This document shows positions 39,814 through 47,435 of a stretch of DNA of 64,000 nt, in pieces (the first letter of the stretch is position 1; the number at the start of each line of letters is the position of its first letter). The notes below the pieces were generated by a model that saw nothing but the letters and a program-made list of their open reading frames with translations, had not been told where the DNA came from and ran no database searches. Source of the DNA: Clostridiales bacterium (GTDB lineage Bacteria; Bacillota; Clostridia; Christensenellales; Aristaeellaceae); assembly GCA_017569285.1 (NCBI GenBank), contig CP069419.1:2046001-2110000 (forward strand). The letters are read 5' to 3'. Both the position numbers and the translations under genes were made by a program.

Positions 39814-39962
39814 TCGCGTCTGCGGACGCGATCCGCAAACTCTATAGTCGCAACTCCACACTGTGGAGCTTGCTCCTTAGAGTTTGACCTCAGTTCTGAT
39901 GAGAATTCAGCCACTGGCTGTCATCAGAACTTCGCCCAGGGCTTCGTGGCGAAAGCGCCCTG
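39814..39962 (+). repeat. multi-hairpin structured intergenic element (ncRNA or palindromic repeat)
   Basis: Between the paralogue pair and a terminator lie at least four consecutive strong hairpins: TCGCGTC/GACGCGA (39814-39831); AAACTCTA/TAGAGTTT (39837-39844 with 39878-39885) enclosing CTCCACA/TGTGGAG; an 11-bp stem AGTTCTGATGA with its complement (39892-39902 with 39921-39931) capped by CAGCC/GGCTG; and CAGGGC/GCCCTG (39937-39942 with 39957-39962) enclosing TTCG/CGAA. Overlapping alternatives exist (GCGGA/TCCGC, GGAGC/GCTCC, TTCGCC/GGCGAA). No open frame of note runs through it. It could be a non-coding RNA, a 3' untranslated region or a composite extragenic palindrome. Confidence 0.6.
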
Positions 39963-39983
39963 AACCTTCGGTCCTTACATAAG

Positions 39984-40023
39984 AAAAAAGAAAACCCCGA
40001 GCTGAATCGGGGTTTTCTTTTTT
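39984..40023. terminator. strong bidirectional terminator
   Basis: A perfect 17-bp stem (39984-40000 with 40007-40023) with a six-base loop, A-rich on the left and T-rich on the right, serves both the structured element and the convergent aminopeptidase gene. Confidence 0.9.
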
Positions 40024-40040
40024 GGGGGTTGGGCGCCGGA

Positions 40041-41270
40041 TCAGAACGCCCAGGTACCGTTGCGGAAAACCGGAACGGTTTTGCCGTCGCGGGTGATCGC
40101 GTCGATGCTCATATCCTCGCAGCCGATCATGAAGTCCACGTGGATCATGGAATCGTTGATGCCCATCTCGCGGCACTCCTCGAGCGATTTATGCTCGTAA
40201 TCGCGGATGGTATCGGCGAAACCGGCGCCCAGCGCCAGGTGGCAGGCCGCGTTCTCATCAAACAGTGTGTTGTAGAACAGCAGCCCGGACTCACGGATCG
40301 GGGAGTTGAACGGCACGAGTGCACACTCGCCCAGGTAGCCGGCGCCATCATCGGAATTGATGATGTTGGTCAGCAGCTGGTCATTCTTTTCCGCTTCCCA
40401 TTCCACGGCACGGCCGTTGTGGAAGCGGATCCAGAAGTTTTCAATCAGCTGGCCGTCGCGGCTCAGGGGCATGGTGGCAACCACCTTGCCTTCGGCTTTC
40501 CCGCGCATCGGAGAGATGAAGCACTCCTCAGTCGGGATGTTGGGATTGAAGAAGATGCCCTGCAGGCTCAGGTCGCCGCCACCCTTGAAAACGGCTTCCG
40601 GAATCATACCCACGGTGAGGTCGGTTCCGTTGGACGAGGTGTAGTGCAGCTTTTCAATTCCCAGGGAGTTCAGGTACTTGCACCGGGACATCAGATCGGC
40701 GTTGTGCCGGTCCCAGGCATCCACGGGATCTCCGTACTCGGTCACACGGCTGGTGGCGAGGATGGCATCCCACAGTTTCTCCATAGCCTGGCGCTTGGTG
40801 GTGTCCGGGAAAAGCTTCTTGGCCCACGCGGGACCCGGTACCGCGGCGATACACCACTGGTACTTGTTTTCCATCTCATCGCGATAGCCCTTGATGAGCG
40901 GATAGCGCATCTGCTGGGCGCGCAGCATTTTGTGCTGGTTGATGCCCTTCAGGCCGTCGGGATCATCCGACTCCAGGTAGATGCGGCAGGGAAGCTTTTC
41001 GACGTAGTGCTCGAAGCGGGCTTTCTGGTAATCCGTCAGCCCTCCGAGCGTTTCCAGGGAGCAGTACTTCACGTGAAGCTTCGTCAGCGGCTGGTAGTCG
41101 AAATCGACCACCACACGGGTCGCGCCCAGCTTGTAGCATTCCTCGGCCACCATTTTCACGAAATCCGGCTGATCCAGGCCGGCTGTGATGAAGACCTCCT
41201 GCCCCTTCTGGACGTTCACACCGCACTGGGCGATCAAACGCGCGTACTTTCTCAGGGTCGTTTTTTTCAC
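40041..41270 (-). CDS. M29 family aminopeptidase
   Basis: A 409-residue thermophilic-type (AmpS/M29) metallo-aminopeptidase, cytoplasmic, releasing N-terminal residues from peptides. Family elements are visible: VDFDYQPL near residue 50, GTDLTVGM near 228, the ligand glutamates in PTEECFISP (about 252) and ALVPFNSPIRESGL (about 325), the His in ENAACHLALG (about 345) and HVDFMIGCEDMSIDAI (about 380-395). The GTG start at 41270 is chosen because GGAGG stands seven bases upstream; the longer frame to 41309 lacks a site. It has its own promoter with a palindromic operator-like sequence at the start point of transcription. Confidence 0.92.
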   Translation of the reverse strand: MKKTTLRKYARLIAQCGVNVQKGQEVFITAGLDQPDFVKMVAEECYKLGATRVVVDFDYQPLTKLHVKYCSLETLGGLTDYQKARFEHYVEKLPCRIYLESDDPDGLKGINQHKMLRAQQMRYPLIKGYRDEMENKYQWCIAAVPGPAWAKKLFPDTTKRQAMEKLWDAILATSRVTEYGDPVDAWDRHNADLMSRCKYLNSLGIEKLHYTSSNGTDLTVGMIPEAVFKGGGDLSLQGIFFNPNIPTEECFISPMRGKAEGKVVATMPLSRDGQLIENFWIRFHNGRAVEWEAEKNDQLLTNIINSDDGAGYLGECALVPFNSPIRESGLLFYNTLFDENAACHLALGAGFADTIRDYEHKSLEECREMGINDSMIHVDFMIGCEDMSIDAITRDGKTVPVFRNGTWAF

Positions 41271-41328
41271 TTCTTGTCCTCCATAAACAAAAATGCCCGG
41301 AGCCGTCAAGGGGCGGTTCCGGTGAAAC

Positions 41329-41342
41329 CGTTTCCGGAAACG
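41329..41342. promoter_or_regulatory. 14-bp palindromic operator at the aminopeptidase start point
   Basis: CGTTTCCGGAAACG is a perfect palindrome centred on a CG-CC-GG core, located at about +1 of the minus-strand promoter. The form recalls LacI-family operators. A bound repressor would block the promoter. Confidence 0.45.
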
Positions 41343-41347
41343 TTACC

Positions 41348-41375
41348 ATTATAATCAAAAAATCCGCATTTGCAA
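41348..41375 (-). promoter_or_regulatory. promoter of the M29 aminopeptidase gene
   Basis: Minus-strand TTGCAA (fwd 41370-41375), 16 bases, TATAAT (fwd 41348-41353). Confidence 0.65.
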
Positions 41376-41595
41376 GTACTAATTTTTGTATACAGTGTGA
41401 AATAAACGTGAAAGTTTTAAAATATACCAAAGCATGCAAACGAATGCAAAACCAGATGAAGCAAATGCAAAAATGTCTGCCGGATTACGGCCTGCAGGTG
41501 ATTCGAGCGGCCATGAGATCGTTTTCGCCTGAAAAAAACAGGAAGGATTTCAGGAAACAACGGGCGAAATAACAATACAGGCTGATATGCCGGAC
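41376..41595. other. AT-rich intergenic stretch without a supported gene
   Basis: About 220 bases between the divergent aminopeptidase and SH3-protein genes. It holds three spaced copies of ATGCAAA(A/C) (about 41433-41475) and a 32-codon frame without a ribosome site, neither convincing. No clear promoter for the SH3 gene was found. Confidence 0.4.
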
Positions 41596-41610
41596 AGGAG
41601 ATGGAGAAAA

Positions 41611-42495
41611 ATGGAGAAAAGAATGGTCAGACTGGTATGTGCGCTGGCGGCGCTGCTGCTTTGCTCAGTTTTTGCGCTTGGATGCGCGGCGGCGGACGGT
41701 GACCAGGGAGGAAACGAAGTGGAGCGCCTGCTGGCGGTGGAGGACTTCAAGTTCCAGCAGGTGGAAAAGGGAATCGGCTACGGCGTGCTGGCGGTGTATT
41801 CCGCCCCGTCCACGGACGCGCTGCGCGGCGCGAACGGGAAGGCTGCCGTCGACACGAACAAGAAGATGGCGGAAGCCGGATACGACGAGAGCGGATGGCT
41901 GCTGGTGCGGTATGAGAAGGACAACGGCGGCTACCGGGTCGGCTACGTCGAAAAGCGGAAGGTGAAGGACTACAAAGCCCGGATGGCCACGCCGGCGTTC
42001 GACCGGATTCCGGTGACCGCGGCGGAGGCGATTGATGTACTGGACGATCCGCACGAGCGGGGCAACGTCCTCGGAACCCTGCCGGCCGGGGAAGAATTCA
42101 CCGTGCTGGGGAAGTACACCTATTCCGGCAGCTGGTGGTATGTGGAATGCACGCTGGAAGGGAAGACAGCCCGCGGCTTTATCGCGCGGGAAGGCTCCGC
42201 GTTCTACGCCGGGGACACCCTGGTAAAGAGCGTCCTGGACCTGGGCGATCCGGCGGTTTCCCCGCGGGGCGGCGAGAAGATCGGTACGGCGGTCATCGGG
42301 GAAGGCGAACGCAAGAACGTCCGCAAAACGCCGGACGCGAGCGGAACGATCATTTCCAAGGTGTATCCCGGAATGGAATACCCCGTATATGAAAGGAAGG
42401 TTTCCGAACGCGGCCTCGAATATTTCTACGTATTTGTGGAGGATGACAGCGAATGGGGCTGGATCTCCTCGGGTGTCGCGACGCTGGTGGAATGA
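41611..42495 (+). CDS. secreted bacterial SH3 domain protein
   Basis: A 294-residue exported protein. A hydrophobic signal (about 5-25) with Cys-25 in ALGC may mark a lipoprotein, although alanine at -3 is atypical. The mature part contains two SH3-like beta regions, one at about 45-120 (VLAVYSAPS ... GWLLVRYEKDNGGYRVGYV) and one or two at about 135-285 (KTPDASGTIISKVYPGMEYPV-like region split by a linker, then WGWISS). Such domains bind peptidoglycan peptides or other surface ligands. The start at 41611 has AGGAG ten bases upstream. No catalytic domain is fused. Single gene with its own terminator. Confidence 0.75.
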   Translation: MEKRMVRLVCALAALLLCSVFALGCAAADGDQGGNEVERLLAVEDFKFQQVEKGIGYGVLAVYSAPSTDALRGANGKAAVDTNKKMAEAGYDESGWLLVRYEKDNGGYRVGYVEKRKVKDYKARMATPAFDRIPVTAAEAIDVLDDPHERGNVLGTLPAGEEFTVLGKYTYSGSWWYVECTLEGKTARGFIAREGSAFYAGDTLVKSVLDLGDPAVSPRGGEKIGTAVIGEGERKNVRKTPDASGTIISKVYPGMEYPVYERKVSERGLEYFYVFVEDDSEWGWISSGVATLVE

Positions 42496-42511
42496 CCGGG
42501 AATCAGGCAAC

Positions 42512-42543
42512 AAAAAGAAGGGGCTGCGATTGCAGCCCCTTTT
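42512..42543. terminator. bidirectional terminator
   Basis: A stem AAGGGGCTGC and its complement with a GATT loop, A-rich left flank and T tail, between convergent genes. Confidence 0.85.
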
Positions 42544-42557
42544 GATATACCGTGGAA

Positions 42558-44225
42558 TTATTCGCCGGCTACCGTGATACGGCCCTGGCCGTAGGGCTGG
42601 TCGTATCCGTCGCTGACCACGCCGCCGAGGGTTTCGGTGATGTAGTCGATCAGGACCTGGTTGTCCAGCTTGACGCTCTCCTGCAGGACGTTGGCACCTT
42701 CGAACATGGTGTAGCCGTCGCCCTGGTTCAGCAACTGGTAGTCATGGGAAGCGACCTTGTAGATCCTTTCGGGATCGATCGGTTCGCCGCCGACCATGAC
42801 GTTGCTCACGCGGCGGGCCATGGTCTCATCCACATGGTCAAACATCTTGTCCGCGGTTTCCACAACGGGCGTCGGGATGGTCGGATCCACGGTGAAGGTG
42901 ATGCCGGCAACCTGGTCAAAGCCGCCGAACTCGCCGGGCAGGGAGTGCACGGACCACTCGAGGGCGTCCAGCACCTGCTGGCCGGTGATCTCGATGACGG
43001 TCAGGCTGTTGCCGAAGGGATGGACACGCAGGATGTCGTTCAGGGTCAGGTCGCCCGCGTTCAGCTGGACGCGGATGCCGCCGCCATTGACGAAGGCGAT
43101 GTCCGCTTCGCCGGACTGGTTCAGATAGGCATCGGCGCACAGGTCACCGAGGTTGGTTTCTGCACGGCGGATGATCCGGATGGATTTGCCGTCTTCGGTC
43201 TTCGCAACGGGGTCATTGATGTACAGGTCCACCGCGGTGGAGGCAACCACCTGGTTCAGCTTCTCATCCAGGGCGCCCTTGGCAGCCTTGATGGCCTCCA
43301 GGCCGGCGTTTTCCAGGCCCAGCAGGTTCACAGCGGAGACATCCTGTGCCCAGGTGTAGAGTCCGGTCGCCATGGAACCGTCGGTGCCGATAGTGGCATA
43401 GCCGACATTCGCCAGCTTTGTGCCGCAGCCGGAACGGAGAACGGGGTTGCCGTCCTTGTTCTGGGTGACCACCTGCTCGGTGTCATGGCTGTGGCCGTCG
43501 AGCCACAGGTCGATGCCGGTGGTGTTGGCGATCACTTCGTCATACCGCCAGGGGGAGCACTCGGCTTCGTTGCCCATGTGCGCCATGACGACGACGTAGA
43601 CAGCGCCTTCGGCGCGGACTTCGTCCACAGCCTTCTGCACAGCCGCGTAGACGGCTTCGCCGTTTTCATCCTGCATGAAGTTGTAGATGAAGTTGCCTTC
43701 CTCATCCTGGAAATACCGCGGGGTGGAGGAACGGAGCGTCATAGGCGTGGTGACGCCGACGAAGCCGATCTTCACACCGTCGAATTCCTTGATGATCCAG
43801 GGCTGGAAGATCAGCTCCCCGTTCTTGTTGAAGTTGCAGCTGAGGTAGGGGAAACTGGCCTTTTTGGTCAGCTCAAGGAAGTTGTCCATGCCGTAGTCGA
43901 ATTCATGGTTGCCGGGGATCGCGATGTCGTATCCGACGGCGTTCATGATGTCGACGATGGCTTCGCCCTTGGTCATGGTGCCGACGGGCTCACCCTGGAT
44001 GGCGTCACCGTCGTCCACGAGCAGGACGTAGTTGTCCTTCGCGAGGGATTCCTTCATGGCATACAGGCCGGCGTACGTCCAGCCCTGGTCGATTCCGCAG
44101 TGGACGTCGCTGGTGAACAGGATCACGAGATTCTTCTGCAGCGCGGGAGCGGCAGGCTCTTCCGCGAAGGCGGCGCAGGACAGCAGCAATGCAAGCGCCA
44201 GCAGGATACCAAGCAGTTTTTTCAC
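42558..44225 (-). CDS. secreted 5'-nucleotidase family phosphatase (UshA/YfkN-like)
   Basis: A 555-residue exported metallophosphatase. N-terminal calcineurin-like domain (about 30-290): FTSDVHCGI, VDDGDAIQG, IPGNHEFDYG, MAHMGNE and DGHSHD carry the dinuclear metal ligands. C-terminal 5'-nucleotidase domain (about 310-545) binds the nucleoside: RRAETNLGDLCADAY, FVNGGGIR, VHPFGNSL and ASHDYQLL. The GTG start at 44225 has AAGGAGGT eight bases upstream; the TTG at 44231 is too close. The signal peptide holds Cys-17 in LLLSC, a valid lipobox, followed by FA-E. It releases nucleosides from external nucleotides, which the BMP importer could take up. Confidence 0.92.
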   Translation of the reverse strand: MKKLLGILLALALLLSCAAFAEEPAAPALQKNLVILFTSDVHCGIDQGWTYAGLYAMKESLAKDNYVLLVDDGDAIQGEPVGTMTKGEAIVDIMNAVGYDIAIPGNHEFDYGMDNFLELTKKASFPYLSCNFNKNGELIFQPWIIKEFDGVKIGFVGVTTPMTLRSSTPRYFQDEEGNFIYNFMQDENGEAVYAAVQKAVDEVRAEGAVYVVVMAHMGNEAECSPWRYDEVIANTTGIDLWLDGHSHDTEQVVTQNKDGNPVLRSGCGTKLANVGYATIGTDGSMATGLYTWAQDVSAVNLLGLENAGLEAIKAAKGALDEKLNQVVASTAVDLYINDPVAKTEDGKSIRIIRRAETNLGDLCADAYLNQSGEADIAFVNGGGIRVQLNAGDLTLNDILRVHPFGNSLTVIEITGQQVLDALEWSVHSLPGEFGGFDQVAGITFTVDPTIPTPVVETADKMFDHVDETMARRVSNVMVGGEPIDPERIYKVASHDYQLLNQGDGYTMFEGANVLQESVKLDNQVLIDYITETLGGVVSDGYDQPYGQGRITVAGE

Positions 44226-44279
44226 AATCAAAGACCTCCTTGACTTATATAAGTTGATATGGGGTTTTCCTGTCCTTTC

Positions 44280-44308
44280 ATTATATCAGAGAGGCGGAGG
44301 TTTTGAAA
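44280..44308 (-). promoter_or_regulatory. promoter of the 5'-nucleotidase gene
   Basis: Minus-strand TATAAT (fwd 44280-44285) with a weak TTTCAA (fwd 44303-44308) 17 bases upstream. Confidence 0.45.
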
Positions 44309-44375
44309 GGCGGAATCGGAAATGTAAAGATTCTGAAATATGTCACCGGTAACAGGGACGTCCGGCACGGCTGCA

Positions 44376-44846
44376 TTACCACGCGGCAGCGGGACGGGCG
44401 GATTTCCGGGCCGGATCATTGATATCGATGGGCTGAACCGGCAGGATGAAGCGGGAGAGGGCGGCTTCATGCCGAACGCGCACTGTGCTGCGGCTGATAT
44501 GCAGCGATTCGGAGATTTCTGCCCAGGTCATGCGCTCCAGGTACCGGCAGGAAAGGACCTGGCGGAGTTTCTCCTCCTGCATGGTGGAGATGGCCTGCTC
44601 CATCTGGTCCTTCAGGTCCAGCAGGAGGTCCAGGTCCGCGGCGGCCTGCTCCTCCAGGGATTCCGCCTTTTCCAGGGCGCGGATGAAGGGCGCCTCCCCG
44701 GAGGAGAAGGAAAGGACGCGGACCGCGTCTGCGGCAGGGGAGGAGACCGAGGCGGCCAACGCGCGCATGGCTTCCGCCCGCCGCATAGCCCCGGCGATGC
44801 GCTGTTCCAGCTGGCCTGCCTGGCTGAGGTATTCCCGGGCAGTCAT
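44376..44846 (-). CDS. phage-type sigma-like protein (DUF1492/ArpU-like)
   Basis: A 156-residue protein: N-terminal helical part with LEQRIAGAMRRAEAMR, a central acidic coil (LLDLKDQMEQAIS) and a C-terminal sigma region-4-like helix-turn-helix (about 108-140, LERMTWAEISESLHISRSTVRVRHEAAL). This order fits DUF1492/ArpU-type regulators found in the late regions of temperate phages of Firmicutes, where they control packaging or lysis genes. No terminase, capsid or integrase gene is near, so it appears to be part of a remnant or a domesticated pair. The start at 44846 has AAAGGAG and overlaps the upstream small gene by four bases. Confidence 0.65.
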   Translation of the reverse strand: MTAREYLSQAGQLEQRIAGAMRRAEAMRALAASVSSPAADAVRVLSFSSGEAPFIRALEKAESLEEQAAADLDLLLDLKDQMEQAISTMQEEKLRQVLSCRYLERMTWAEISESLHISRSTVRVRHEAALSRFILPVQPIDINDPARKSARPAAAW

Positions 44847-45061
44847 CCACCTTCTCCTTTCAGCCGTTCCAGGATCTCCTTTCCGTCCAGCCCGGTGAGG
44901 CAGGAGAACCACACCGAGCGGAAAAACCGTTCCACGTCGCGGGCCATGAGCCGGGCGGATTCCCGGTCCGGCCGGCGGCGGAGGATCCGCCGGGCGCGGC
45001 GGTAATCCTCCAGGGCCTGCAGCACAACGGCCCGTACCAGGACCTCAAATCCATCTTCCAT
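44843..45061 (-). CDS. small phage-like basic protein
   Basis: A 72-residue arginine-rich protein (RRARRILRRRPDRES), with ARLMARDVERFFRS in the middle and a tail in LDGKEILERL. Proteins of this type commonly precede DUF1492 genes in clostridial prophages. It starts with GCAGGAGG upstream and is coupled to the next gene through ATGA. Its promoter has two palindromic operators. No function is assigned. Confidence 0.55.
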   Translation of the reverse strand: MEDGFEVLVRAVVLQALEDYRRARRILRRRPDRESARLMARDVERFFRSVWFSCLTGLDGKEILERLKGEGG

Positions 45062-45120
45062 GCGGATGCCTCCTGCGGGTTATCATGATATGCCCGGAGG
45101 GAGCGGCCTTGCGTATAAGA

Positions 45121-45138
45121 TGATACCAAATGGTATCA
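45121..45138. promoter_or_regulatory. operator O2 of the phage-like pair
   Basis: TGATACC-AAAT-GGTATCA, a palindrome with 7-bp arms, lies about 45 bases downstream of the -10 box within the leader. Confidence 0.6.
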
Positions 45139-45176
45139 CAACAGGTAAAATAAAATGCCGGCTTCCGGGCAGCCTC

Positions 45177-45206
45177 ATTATACCGGAATCCGGTTTTCCA
45201 TGTCAA
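45177..45206 (-). promoter_or_regulatory. strong promoter of the phage-like pair
   Basis: Minus-strand perfect TTGACA (fwd 45201-45206), 18 bases, extended GG-TATAAT (fwd 45177-45182). The -35 box overlaps operator O1. Confidence 0.75.
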
Positions 45207-45221
45207 TACCGAATGGTATCA
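45204..45221. promoter_or_regulatory. operator O1 of the phage-like pair
   Basis: CAATACC-GAAT-GGTATCA, a second copy of the O2 palindrome with one changed arm, sits over the upstream edge of the -35 box. The centre-to-centre distance to O2 is 83 bases, close to eight helical turns. Confidence 0.6.
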
Positions 45222-45267
45222 AATTCATTAACAAATGATGACAAAAGGAAATTCCCCGGAGGGGGCG

Positions 45268-47151
45268 TCAGATATCCATCACCAGGAACTCGGACATCGG
45301 CACGGGACGGGAGAAGTAGTAACCCTGCAGGTAATCGCAGCCGATGCCCTTCAGGATTTCCGCCATCTCGCGGGTTTCGATGCCTTCGGCGGTAATGCTC
45401 AGGTTCATTTCCTTGAAGCCCTGCACCAGCGCGGGCAGCAGGGGATCCCGGTCCTGGCAGTAGTTGTGCACGACTTCCATGTCGATCTTGATGTTGGTGA
45501 AGGGGTACTGGCGGACGCGGGTCAGGTTGGAATAACCGGAGCCGTAGTCGTCCAGGGAGAACTCGAAGCCGTTTTCATGCAGGCCGATGATCTGCTCCCG
45601 CAGGAGGGAGAAGTCGATCATGCTCTGCTCGGTGATCTCCAGGTGGATCATGCTTTCATCCACGCCGTACTCCTGCAGGATTTCAGAGAAGGTGGACGGA
45701 ATATCGCGCGACATGAACTGCACCGGCGACAGGTTGACGTTGATCCACTTGATGCCGATCTTTTCCATATCATTGTCGCGGATGAACTCGCACACATGGG
45801 AGAGCACCTGCTCGCCCAGGCGGACGATGTGGCCTTCCTGCTCCGCCATACCGATGAACAGGTCCGGCCGGATCAGGTCGCCGTTGTCATCCCGCAGGCG
45901 CACCAGCGCCTCTGCGGCCACGCGCTTGCCGGTGGAGCAGTCCATCAGCGGCTGCAGGAACACCTCCAGCTTGTCCTGGTCCAGCGCCTTCTCCAGGCAG
46001 CGGCGGATATCCAGCTTGCGGTTGATTTCGCCGATGGAGTCAGTGAGGGAGCAGCTGGCGTCCGGCTCGGAAACCCGGCTGATTTCATCCTGGGAGATCA
46101 TCAGGGTGTTGACCAGGCGGTCGGAGGGGCAGTCGAGGATTTCGGTGTCGGCTTCCACAAAGGAGACGCTCAGGCGCAGGTCACCGGCGCCGGTGATCCA
46201 GGAACGGCCGAAGCGCTCGCGCACCCGGTCCCGCAGGGCGGTGAGGTCCATGTAATTGGAACCGACCAGCGCGAAGGAGCCGTTGCGCAGGTAGAAGGCG
46301 CTCAGGTAGGGGAAGGATTCGGTCATGAACTTGTTGATCTGGGTGAGGGCTTCGTCCATCTGCTTGCCGCCGAAAATCTCGCGGTGCTCGTTGTAGTTCT
46401 GGATGGCGAAGCCGAGAATGCGGCAGGGCTTGTGGCGCCGGTGGTACTCATCCAGCAGGGCGCGGAAGGCCGTGAAGTTGTAGGCATATCCCCGGTCGGA
46501 CAGGTACAGGTCTGGATTGAGGAAGGACATGAAGATCACGATGATCCCCATGATGCAGAACGTATCGATGACGATGTACTGCGGCAGCAGCGCCCGGGCG
46601 ATGTTGCCGGCCAGCAGGATTCCCTGCAGGGCCAGCAGGGAGATGACGCCGTGCACGCTCAGCTGGCGGATATGGCGCAGCACGCCGATGGTACCGAACA
46701 ACAGGTAGCACCCCGCGCAGAAATAGGTAATTCCGCTCAGCGGGCCGGGATGGTATCCGTTATCCACGCGGAAAAGCCAGTGGGTAACAGGATTGATGAG
46801 CACCAGGGCAACGCAGGGGAAGAAAACAACGGGGTAATATTTCCGCAGCGGATGGCTGACCAGCACATTGGAGTCCAGCACGCTGATCGTGAACACGAAG
46901 AACATATAGGAACTGGAAAGGCAGAAGATGTAGAAGAGGGTGTTGAAGATGATCAGGAGGGCCGGGTCGTGGGACTGCCAGGTTTCATTCAGGAGGGAAG
47001 CGACGCACTCAAACAGCTGCAGACCGATATTGATGATCAGAATCGCGAGGAAGGCGCGGTTCAGCCGGATCTGCAGCCGGGGCCTGAAAAAATAGTAGCC
47101 CATGATGATGAATAAAACCAGAACACCCGGAACGATGAAACTGTAATTCAT
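45268..47151 (-). CDS. membrane EAL-domain c-di-GMP phosphodiesterase
   Basis: A 627-residue protein. Seven to eight membrane segments fill about residues 1-210. A degenerate GGDEF-like domain follows (about 225-370, no GGDEF motif), and then an EAL domain (about 385-625) that should cleave cyclic di-GMP: EALVRLRD for EAL, NVNLSPVQF, LEITEQ, DDYGSGYSNL, IKIDMEVVH and AEGIET are all kept, so the catalytic metal residues are present. The N-terminal part is probably a sensor for a membrane-permeant or envelope signal. The promoter upstream has an inverted repeat in its spacer. Ribosome site before 47151 is weak. Confidence 0.88.
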   Translation of the reverse strand: MNYSFIVPGVLVLFIIMGYYFFRPRLQIRLNRAFLAILIINIGLQLFECVASLLNETWQSHDPALLIIFNTLFYIFCLSSSYMFFVFTISVLDSNVLVSHPLRKYYPVVFFPCVALVLINPVTHWLFRVDNGYHPGPLSGITYFCAGCYLLFGTIGVLRHIRQLSVHGVISLLALQGILLAGNIARALLPQYIVIDTFCIMGIIVIFMSFLNPDLYLSDRGYAYNFTAFRALLDEYHRRHKPCRILGFAIQNYNEHREIFGGKQMDEALTQINKFMTESFPYLSAFYLRNGSFALVGSNYMDLTALRDRVRERFGRSWITGAGDLRLSVSFVEADTEILDCPSDRLVNTLMISQDEISRVSEPDASCSLTDSIGEINRKLDIRRCLEKALDQDKLEVFLQPLMDCSTGKRVAAEALVRLRDDNGDLIRPDLFIGMAEQEGHIVRLGEQVLSHVCEFIRDNDMEKIGIKWINVNLSPVQFMSRDIPSTFSEILQEYGVDESMIHLEITEQSMIDFSLLREQIIGLHENGFEFSLDDYGSGYSNLTRVRQYPFTNIKIDMEVVHNYCQDRDPLLPALVQGFKEMNLSITAEGIETREMAEILKGIGCDYLQGYYFSRPVPMSEFLVMDI

Positions 47152-47250
47152 CTCTTCACATCTTACTTCTCATACAGAGAACCCTTTCGTATAAGATGGC
47201 AAAGTTACTGTCATAGAGGTGCAAAAAAAGTTACACGGTTTGACAAATGA

Positions 47251-47279
47251 AATATAACACAAGTTACATCTTGTGTCAA
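47251..47279 (-). promoter_or_regulatory. promoter of the EAL gene with operator in the spacer
   Basis: Minus-strand TTGACA (fwd 47274-47279), 17 bases, TATATT (fwd 47251-47256). The spacer is an inverted repeat ACACAAG-N6-CTTGTGT (fwd 47257-47276), a likely repressor or MerR-type site. The leader would be about 95 bases. Confidence 0.6.
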
Positions 47280-47360
47280 TAAAATGTTGCAGAATTGTTA
47301 AAGCAATTTGCGGCGCAGATTTGCAGTATTTGCGCGGAGGAACAGAAAAAAAACACATCG

Positions 47361-47389
47361 TTGAAAAGCCCCGGGCCTTCTGATATAAT
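47361..47389 (+). promoter_or_regulatory. promoter of the secreted lipocalin-like gene
   Basis: TTGAAA (47361-47366), 17 bases, extended TGA-TATAAT (47384-47389). Confidence 0.75.
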
Positions 47390-47435
47390 GGGTGCAGGTT
47401 TTTCGGCGATACATTCATGAAAGGAGCTTACAGAA

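Noticed and set aside
39814-39962. CRISPR array or known housekeeping RNA (SRP RNA, tmRNA, RNase P, 6S).
   Set aside because: No regular direct repeats with spacers, and none of the conserved core sequences of these RNAs could be found.
41433-41540. A short frame of about 32 codons with repeated ATGCAAA elements before the SH3-protein gene.
   Set aside because: No ribosome site, no promoter and no recognisable composition; judged chance in AT-rich sequence.
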